From positions 1-10,847 of the forward strand of contig DGDD01000196.1 in NCBI GenBank assembly GCA_002385265.1: a stretch of 10,847 nucleotides of DNA. The letters run 5' to 3'. Below the pieces are notes generated by a model. It ran no database searches and was not told the origin of the DNA. It was given only the letters and a program-made list of their open reading frames with translations. The position numbers were made by a program, and so were the translations under genes. The DNA is from Chitinophagaceae bacterium UBA3961 (GTDB lineage: Bacteria; Bacteroidota; Bacteroidia; Chitinophagales; Chitinophagaceae). Positions 6,254 to 10,847 of this stretch are shown piece after piece. Every line of letters starts with the position of its first letter. Position 1 is the first letter of the stretch.

Positions 6254-6292
6254 AATCTGTGGCAATCTGTAATAATCTGCGCAATCTGTGGT
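6254..6292 (+). repeat. Four tandem 10-bp AATCTGTGGC-type units
   Basis: The units are AATCTGTGGC, AATCTGTAAT, AATCTGCGC and AATCTGTGGT, end to end. Similar degenerate arrays occur between genes in other Bacteroidota genomes (from memory, not checked here). The rest of this gap (6186-6446) holds a second looser pattern at about 6317-6360 (TTTGTGTAAC, TTCTTTAAC, CTTTGCGAAC) and a short GCAGC-GAA-GCTGC hairpin near 6366. I see no gene there. Confidence 0.6.
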
Positions 6293-6446
6293 CAACAAAG
6301 GAAGATTGCTACAACCTCTCTTTGTGTAACTTTTACCTCTTCTTTAACCTTTGCGAACACCAAGCAGCGAAGCTGCGCATAACTCAAAACTTGATCTAAA
6401 AATACAGGCTGATTTTCCTTTTCTTACAGACAAACAAGCCACAGTA

Positions 6447-7118
6447 CTAATTCAAAAAATACGCTACTACCTGCGCTAGAATTCCCACCACATAACCCTG
6501 AACAATCTCCAACTTAGAATGATCTGAAACTAGGAAGCGGGCGGTGCCAACCAATCCTGCAATCAATACGGCTAATGCGAGATAAAGTCCACTGGCATTA
6601 TCATCCGTAAAAGAGAATATAATCATGAAAGCGAGTAAGCCACCCATTGCTGTGGTGTGCATACTTATTTTACTATTGATGTTAACGATCCATGCACCAC
6701 AAACCGCAAAAAAACTGCCCTGTAAGAAATCAACAAACATAGGAGGGATCTCTTGTTGACGACTTAATACATACCATCCCCAAAAGTAAAAGATAATGGC
6801 GGCGGCATATGGAATGATGCGCTCTTTAACGGTTCGCAAATAGATCGATTCAATTAGCTTCAAGCGCCACATTAAAAACACAGCAAATCCGGGAATAAAG
6901 GCAGTATTCACAAATACAGATAGCAAACGCTGCAATTTCAATAGTGAAGAGTTTCCGGCAAATGCATAAGGATGTAAATAGATCAAATATGCCGAAACCA
7001 AGGTAGGAATGAACAATGGATGAAACACATAACTGATCAAATGTCCCAGGAATTTCAACACACCGGTGGCTTGTTGAACGGGTTCTTGTTCTGATGTAAC
7101 AGGGAGTGTTTGTTCCAT
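6447..7118 (-). CDS. PAP2-like integral membrane protein
   Basis: This is a 223-residue inner-membrane protein with about six hydrophobic segments (near residues 27-48, 66-85, 103-118, 133-146, 157-171 and 178-192, with a further one at 206-222). It resembles Bacteroidota proteins distantly related to phosphatidic-acid phosphatase type 2. Degenerate PAP2 motifs are visible: the basic stretch VKERIIPY (97-104), SMHTTAMGG (152-160) in place of PSGH, and R194-x5-H200-x3-E204 (ARFLVSDHSKLE) in place of SR-x5-H-x3-D. Catalysis on lipid phosphates is possible, but the aspartate-to-glutamate change and the altered second motif make activity uncertain. The ATG at 7118 lies 31 bases after the rpoN stop on the same strand, so both are probably cotranscribed. 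It converges on the Rid gene. Confidence 0.75.
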   Translation of the reverse strand: MEQTLPVTSEQEPVQQATGVLKFLGHLISYVFHPLFIPTLVSAYLIYLHPYAFAGNSSLLKLQRLLSVFVNTAFIPGFAVFLMWRLKLIESIYLRTVKERIIPYAAAIIFYFWGWYVLSRQQEIPPMFVDFLQGSFFAVCGAWIVNINSKISMHTTAMGGLLAFMIIFSFTDDNASGLYLALAVLIAGLVGTARFLVSDHSKLEIVQGYVVGILAQVVAYFLN

Positions 7119-7149
7119 GCCGCAAAGATAGCTAATTCAACTCGATGAA

Positions 7150-8637
7150 TTACAACTCCTTTCTCAACCGCGCTACCGGAATATTTAATTGCTCGCGGTA
7201 TTTAGCAACGGTGCGACGTGCAATATTGTAGCCTTTTTCTTGCAGTAATTCAGTGAGCCGCTCATCGCTTAAAGGCTTGCGTTTGCTTTCGGCTTCAATT
7301 AAATCGGAGAGAATTTTTTTAACCTCTCGCGTTGATACTTCTTCTCCACTTTCAGTACTTAAACTTTCACTGAAGAAAAATTTCAAACGGTAAGTACCGA
7401 ATTCCGTTTGTACAAACTTGGAATTCGCAACACGGCTAACGGTAGAGATATCTAAGTAGGTTCTTTCTGCGATATCTTTTAAGATCATGGGGCGAAGCGT
7501 GGTCTCATCGCCGGTGATAAAAAATTCACGCTGATATTCCATAATGGTTCCCATTACAGAACTTAATGTTTGCTGCCGCTGTTTGATGGCATCAATGAAC
7601 CATTTGGCAGCATCAATCTTTTGTTTGATAAACAGAACAGCTTCTTTCTGGCGCTTGTCTTTCTTGCTGCCTCTATCGTATTCTTTCAGCATGTCGCGGT
7701 ATCCTTCACTGATACGCAAATCAGGTGCATTTCTTGAATTCAGCGTGAGTTCCAATTTTCCGGCATTGTTGAATATAAAGAAGTCGGGAATTACATAACT
7801 TTCACCGGAGCTATTTGATTCAACATTTCCGCCGGGCTTTGGATTCAGTTTAATGATTTGATTAATAACCGCCTTCAAGCCTTCATCATCAATCCCCAAT
7901 CCACGCTGAATTTTTTCGTAGTGCTTTTTTGTGAACTCATCGAAGTAATGTTCAATCGCTTCAATGGCAATATCAACCTCTTTGCCTTGAACTTTCAAAC
8001 GCTTTAATTGGAGGAGCAAACATTCTTGCAAATCTCTAGCAGCCACACCGGGAGGGTCAAACTGCTGAATCATTTGAATCATCTTTTCCACTTCTTCTTC
8101 CGAAGTATCTACATTTTGACGAAAAGCCAAATCATCTACAATTGCCGAAGTTTCTCTTCTCAAATAACCATCATCGTCAATACTCCCCACAATTTGTTCA
8201 GCAATTTTCCGAACTCGATCCTCCATGGTCATCAAACCCAGCTGCTCTAAAAGCAATTCATGGAAGCTGGTTTCTGTTTTATGAGGAGTTACTTTATTCT
8301 CATCAGAGTCTTGGTAATTGTCATCTCTTAACTTATAGTCAGCAATATCATCATCCCCTTCAGAAACGTATTCGCTGATATCGATGTTCTCGTATTCGTC
8401 CTCGCTGCCATCATTGTCAAATTCATCGTCGGCATTTTCGAACTCATCTTTCAAATCATTGTTATATTCGTCTTCGTGAGCGTCTTCGGCCAGTTCAAGA
8501 GCGGGGTTTTCTTCCATTTCCTCCTTAATCCGTTCTTCCAAAATAGCCGTAGGTACCTGGAGCAGTTTCATGAGCTGAATCTGCTGCGGTGACAGCTTTT
8601 GAAGCATTTTTTGATGTAGGCCTTGGCTTAAGGACAT
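7150..8637 (-). CDS. rpoN: RNA polymerase sigma-54 factor RpoN
   Basis: The protein has 495 residues, the usual length. Region I is the glutamine/leucine-rich N-terminus (about 1-48, including LSPQQIQLMKLLQVP), which contacts activator ATPases and inhibits open-complex formation. Region II is a very acidic linker at about 50-116. Region III follows: core-binding domain at about 123-260 (HELLLEQLGL, FDPPGVAARDLQECL at 193-207), then DNA-binding parts with a helix-turn-helix at about 386-410 (LKDIAERTYLDISTVSRVAN) and the RpoN box ARRTVAKYRE at 473-482, which reads the -24 promoter element. Sigma-54 needs an enhancer-binding AAA+ activator, and none is encoded in this window. The ATG at 8637 gives the standard start MSLSQGLHQKM. 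It is divergent from a small secreted protein gene and is followed by the PAP2-like gene. Confidence 0.97.
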   Translation of the reverse strand: MSLSQGLHQKMLQKLSPQQIQLMKLLQVPTAILEERIKEEMEENPALELAEDAHEDEYNNDLKDEFENADDEFDNDGSEDEYENIDISEYVSEGDDDIADYKLRDDNYQDSDENKVTPHKTETSFHELLLEQLGLMTMEDRVRKIAEQIVGSIDDDGYLRRETSAIVDDLAFRQNVDTSEEEVEKMIQMIQQFDPPGVAARDLQECLLLQLKRLKVQGKEVDIAIEAIEHYFDEFTKKHYEKIQRGLGIDDEGLKAVINQIIKLNPKPGGNVESNSSGESYVIPDFFIFNNAGKLELTLNSRNAPDLRISEGYRDMLKEYDRGSKKDKRQKEAVLFIKQKIDAAKWFIDAIKQRQQTLSSVMGTIMEYQREFFITGDETTLRPMILKDIAERTYLDISTVSRVANSKFVQTEFGTYRLKFFFSESLSTESGEEVSTREVKKILSDLIEAESKRKPLSDERLTELLQEKGYNIARRTVAKYREQLNIPVARLRKEL

Positions 8638-8662
8638 GTATATCAGGGGTTTAGGAGGTTTC

Positions 8663-8701
8663 TTGTGGCAAATTTCGGTAAAAAATCGCCATTTTCCACA
8701 A
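8663..8701. promoter_or_regulatory. 11-bp imperfect inverted repeat between rpoN and the divergent gene
   Basis: TTGTGGCAAAT (8663-8673) and ATTTTCCACAA (8691-8701) are reverse complements at 10 of 11 positions, separated by 17 bases. The element occupies most of the 104-base divergent intergenic region, 26 bases upstream of the rpoN ATG. The two half-sites are 28 bp apart centre to centre, which would suit a dimeric regulator on one DNA face, or an RNA hairpin in the rpoN leader. Only the symmetry is seen. Confidence 0.35.
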
Positions 8702-8741
8702 AAATCAGGCCGTAAATCTAATTATTATATAAATACGGGAC

Positions 8742-9077
8742 ATGCAACGTTTTCTTAAAATTCTTGTTGTGCTATTGATAGGATTTTCGACCAAAAGTTT
8801 TGGTCAAGTGAAACCCTTGTCCATTCTACATTCCGACAGTATTCAAACCCTTAGCGGTCACAAAATTTCTTCCTCAATTCTTTTGGCTTCTCCCCAAAAA
8901 ATAAAAATTTCAGCTTTAAACGGAACTTCAAGCCCGGTAAAACCCAATTTCTACTCCCAAAACTTGGCCTTCTTTTGTCGCCAGGAGCTCAAATTTGAGC
9001 GTAAAACGGGTATTCCGTTGAGAATCAGACTGGGAAGTGTAGACTATACGGATAAAATGGAAGGCAAACGAAAGTAA
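8742..9077 (+). CDS. Small secreted conserved hypothetical protein
   Basis: The protein has 111 residues. A signal peptide covers 1-21 (MQRFLKILVVLLIGFSTKSF, then G), with likely cleavage before Gln22; the FGQ ending is typical of exported Bacteroidota proteins. The middle (25-65) is rich in serine and not recognisable. The C-terminal part (68-108), containing FYSQNLAFFCRQELKFERK and IPLRIRLGSVDYTDKMEG, has a pattern I recall from small Bacteroidota hypothetical proteins, with an aromatic-FCRQE segment followed by PLRxRLGS.DY..K.EGK. No catalytic motif is visible. The single cysteine (Cys79) and absence of a lipobox suggest a periplasmic soluble protein. It is probably monocistronic and divergent from rpoN. 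Function unknown. Confidence 0.75.
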   Translation: MQRFLKILVVLLIGFSTKSFGQVKPLSILHSDSIQTLSGHKISSSILLASPQKIKISALNGTSSPVKPNFYSQNLAFFCRQELKFERKTGIPLRIRLGSVDYTDKMEGKRK

Positions 9078-9388
9078 GCGTTTTCAAAAAGAGGGCAATT
9101 TTGATATTTACCCCTTGGTTTCGTTCATTCACCGATTACAACTTTTAAATACTAAATGAGGATGATAGTTTTACGCTGTCAATTCATAGGCGTCCCTTTA
9201 AAGAACAATTAATCGTACCGAATGAAGCAAATCTTTACACTCTTATCCTCGCTGATCACTCGCGCTTTCAATCCTGCACCCAAGCTTGTATTGGTTCCGG
9301 TCAAAATTCGACTGAATAAGTTCTAAAACAGCCTCGATCCATTCATTATTTGATCAAGAAACCACACCGATACAGGATGAAATCAACA
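9078..9388. other. 311-base stretch with no assigned gene except one candidate small ORF
   Basis: Between the secreted-protein gene and the 3' end of the LytTR gene I find no RNA gene, clear terminator or strong repeat. The only reading frame of note is the 34-codon ORF listed separately. A partial -7-like TAGTTTTA (9166-9173, plus strand) lies 56 bases upstream of that ORF but has no TTG at the right distance. Confidence 0.5.
9222..9326 (+). CDS. Candidate 34-residue small protein
   Basis: ATG at 9222 opens a frame ending at TAA 9324-9326. The product starts MKQIFTLLSSLITRAFNP and ends APKLVLVPVKIRLNKF. It has a hydrophobic/amphipathic first half beginning with a lysine, a proline break (NPAP) and a second half alternating hydrophobic and basic residues, with five lysines or arginines against no acidic residue. 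This organised composition, and its position alone in an otherwise empty gap, suggest a real small gene. No Shine-Dalgarno sequence supports it, but these are often absent in Bacteroidota. It converges on the LytTR gene. It could be a membrane-associated small protein; chance cannot be excluded at this length. Confidence 0.42.
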   Translation: MKQIFTLLSSLITRAFNPAPKLVLVPVKIRLNKF

Positions 9389-10072
9389 TTAAAGAATATT
9401 AAGTCTGCTCATCAGAGCCAACCGATGCGCCTTGCTTACAGGAATGGCGTTCCCTGCAATGAAAACCTTACCCTCGGAAAGACGATCGATATGTTTGAGG
9501 TTAATGATGTAAGACCGATGAACTTTAAGAAACGTGTTACTGAGTTTGTTTTCGATATGTTTAAGCGTAGAAAGAACGAGAAAAGTAGCCTTGGGGGTGA
9601 TCACTTTAATATAATCGTCCACCACCTCAATGAAAAGGATCGCTTCAAAGGAAACTTTTATGAGATTCCCGTCGACTCTGATGAAGATTTCATCGCTGTT
9701 CGCCGCCGTGGGCCTTTGTACATCGTACCTTGATAGCTTGTCAATGGCTTCACAGAATCGAGTATAAACAACAGGTTTCTTTAAGAAATCGATCACATTG
9801 TACTCGTACGCCTCATGAGCATATTGAGGTTTCGAAGTAAACATAAAAACGTAAGGGGTATACTGAAGCTTGTCGAGAAGTTCGAACCCTGTCATCTCGG
9901 GCATTTCAACATCTAAAAACAGAATATCCACCGGTTCTTTGGCAAGAAACGACAAAGCTTCTTTAGGGTCTGCGAAAGCTTGTACAAGTGTGAGCTCTGG
10001 ATGCTTTTCACAGTAGTGAGTGATAACACCGGAAGAAATAGGGTCATCGTCGATTACAACACAAGTATACAT
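9389..10072 (-). CDS. LytTR-family response regulator (LytR/AlgR type)
   Basis: This is a 227-residue two-component DNA-binding regulator. The receiver domain (about 1-118) has acidic pocket residues Asp8-Asp10 (VVIDDDP), phosphoacceptor Asp54 (LFLDVEMPEMTG, 51-62), switch Thr79/Ser80 (FMFTSK) and the conserved lysine in FLKKP (96-100). The LytTR domain (about 127-225) shows IFIRVDGNLIKV (129-140), ILFIEVVDDYIKVITP (145-160), FLKVHRSYIINLKHID (181-196) and IPVSKAHR (210-217). It binds DNA through a beta-sheet fold, usually at direct repeats. The ATG at 10072 gives the normal receiver start. It is divergent from a PAS-domain sensor, a plausible partner. The upstream -7 element lies unusually close to the ATG. 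Confidence 0.95.
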   Translation of the reverse strand: MYTCVVIDDDPISSGVITHYCEKHPELTLVQAFADPKEALSFLAKEPVDILFLDVEMPEMTGFELLDKLQYTPYVFMFTSKPQYAHEAYEYNVIDFLKKPVVYTRFCEAIDKLSRYDVQRPTAANSDEIFIRVDGNLIKVSFEAILFIEVVDDYIKVITPKATFLVLSTLKHIENKLSNTFLKVHRSYIINLKHIDRLSEGKVFIAGNAIPVSKAHRLALMSRLNIL

Positions 10073-10076
10073 ATTA

Positions 10077-10105
10077 CAAATTTATACAGTTTACCAAACG
10101 TGCAA
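10077..10105 (-). promoter_or_regulatory. Candidate promoter of the LytTR gene, almost touching its start codon
   Basis: On the minus strand TAAATTTG (complement of 10077-10084) is an exact TAnnTTTG element. A TTG 18 bases upstream (complement of 10103-10105) fits the -33 element; another TTG at 10107-10109 would give a 22-base spacer. The -7 element ends only four bases before the ATG at 10072, so transcription would begin at or very near the start codon, giving a leaderless or nearly leaderless mRNA. Confidence 0.45.
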
Positions 10106-10234
10106 GCAATGAAATTGTTTTTTATTCCTGATCTAGTTATCACACTAAAAAATAAATATAAGCACTAACCCTTAATTATCCTTTTATACCGACTGCTGCG
10201 AATATTGATTGATGATAGTACTCAAATCAGTTTT

Positions 10235-10847
10235 ATGAGCAAACCAATTACAGCAAATCGTCAAAAATTGCATACAAACAGTCAAAACACCGAAAAATCA
10301 CAGGTCGTAAAAGCATCGCAAAAGAACTTCAGCGATCCGACTGAATTGTTACAAACACTCCAAAAGGAAAAAGTCACCGCTTCCTTAGCTGCTCAGCGCC
10401 TTGAGCAAGTGATCATCAATCTTCAAACCGGTGTATTATTAGAAGATGAATCACGGAAAATAGTAGTGGTGAATCAAACTTTCGTAGACTTATTTAATAT
10501 ACCTGCAGCACCGGATCAATTAATAGGAACGGACTGCACCAATAGTGCCGAGCAATCAAAACATCTGTTCAAAAATCAAGAACAGTTCATTTCTAGAATC
10601 GATGAAATTCTTTTCAAAAAAGAAAAAGTAATTGGAGAAACCTTAGAACTGTTGGATGGTCGTGTTTTTGAAAGGAACTATATTCCTATGTTCATTAATA
10701 GAGAATATAAGGGGCATCTCTGGAAATACACCGACATTACCTCCCGTATTGAACATGAAAAGCAGCTCCGCCAAAGTGAAGAGAAATACAGAAGCATTAT
10801 TTCCAATATCAATTTAGGCCTTGTAGAAGTTGATTTGGACGAACGCA
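10235..10847 (+). CDS. PAS-domain sensor protein, probable histidine kinase (N-terminal part)
   Basis: The frame from ATG 10235 stays open to the window end, giving 204 codons. The first 45 residues are polar and Gln/Lys-rich with no membrane segment, so the protein is probably cytoplasmic. A short helix (about 41-62) leads into a first PAS domain at about 58-172, recognisable from VIINLQTGVLLEDESRKIVV (59-78), NQTFVDLFNIP (80-90) and the exit segment GHLWKYTDITSRIEHEKQLR (160-179). A second PAS domain starts at about 181 with the typical SEEKYRSIISNINLGLVEVD. PAS arrays of this type usually precede a histidine kinase core in Bacteroidota, but the kinase lies outside the window. It is divergent from the LytTR regulator. 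The frame is open back to 10169, with a TTG at 10205 as a less likely start. Confidence 0.85.
   Translation, partial: MSKPITANRQKLHTNSQNTEKSQVVKASQKNFSDPTELLQTLQKEKVTASLAAQRLEQVIINLQTGVLLEDESRKIVVVNQTFVDLFNIPAAPDQLIGTDCTNSAEQSKHLFKNQEQFISRIDEILFKKEKVIGETLELLDGRVFERNYIPMFINREYKGHLWKYTDITSRIEHEKQLRQSEEKYRSIISNINLGLVEVDLDER

Noticed and set aside
6254..6292. Tandem AATCTG units as a CRISPR array
   Set aside because: The units are about 10 bases long, contiguous and degenerate, without spacers, and no cas genes are present.
8652..8660. AGGAGG-like Shine-Dalgarno sequence on the plus strand near 8654
   Set aside because: No start codon with a useful frame follows within range; the next gene starts about 85 bases downstream.
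9350..9733. 127-codon plus-strand open frame antisense to the LytTR gene
   Set aside because: It is fully embedded opposite a clearly real receiver/LytTR gene, and its translation has no family resemblance; its openness reflects the codon use of the real gene.
10086..10102. Near-consensus LytTR binding half-sites upstream of the LytTR gene
   Set aside because: Two 8-of-9 matches exist (ACAGTTTAC on plus, CACGTTTGG on minus), but they overlap in opposite orientation whereas LytTR sites are spaced direct repeats.

Overview
The window looks like a chromosomal segment of a Bacteroidota bacterium, probably of the Chitinophagia/Sphingobacteriia type. The evidence is protein-level resemblance (a TolB-like propeller, a PAP2-like membrane protein, a small secreted protein and a LytTR regulator of Bacteroidota style), moderate-to-low GC, weak Shine-Dalgarno signals, and several matches to the Bacteroidota vegetative promoter (TTG, a spacer of about 20, then TAnnTTTG). 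Most of it is ordinary housekeeping and accessory gene content. I see no CRISPR array, prophage, insertion sequence, rRNA or tRNA.

Layout. Bases 1-85 hold the tail of an unidentified reading frame, overlapping by GTGA the start of a TolB/PD40 propeller gene that lacks its expected N-terminus. That gene converges on a MATE efflux gene (minus) across a strong 15-bp hairpin at 797-838. A divergent region with a short palindromic hairpin separates MATE from an AI-2E-family permease gene (plus). The permease converges on an L,D-transpeptidase gene (minus), which ends in a convincing rho-independent terminator and has a good candidate promoter. An MmcQ/YjbR gene (minus) lies upstream of it, divergent from a plus-strand pair: a DEDDy 3'-5' exonuclease overlapping a Rid-family protein by ATGA. 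After about 260 bases of degenerate short repeats comes a minus-strand pair, rpoN (sigma-54) followed by a PAP2-like membrane protein. Divergent from rpoN, across an 11-bp imperfect inverted repeat, is a small secreted protein. The right end holds a 311-base stretch with a candidate 34-aa gene, a LytTR response regulator (minus) and, divergent from it, the N-terminal 204 codons of a PAS-domain sensor protein running off the window.

How the genes relate. Few neighbours share an obvious pathway. The clearest functional link is the divergent LytTR regulator and PAS sensor, a plausible two-component pair. The exonuclease/Rid pair is probably translationally coupled, and rpoN with the PAP2-like gene probably forms an operon. 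The most interesting points are the unannotated 34-residue ORF at 9222-9326, the Rid protein without the usual catalytic arginine, the nearly leaderless promoter arrangement of the LytTR gene, the missing propeller N-terminus at the left edge, and four unrelated families of degenerate short repeats confined to gene ends. No new biological system is demonstrated.
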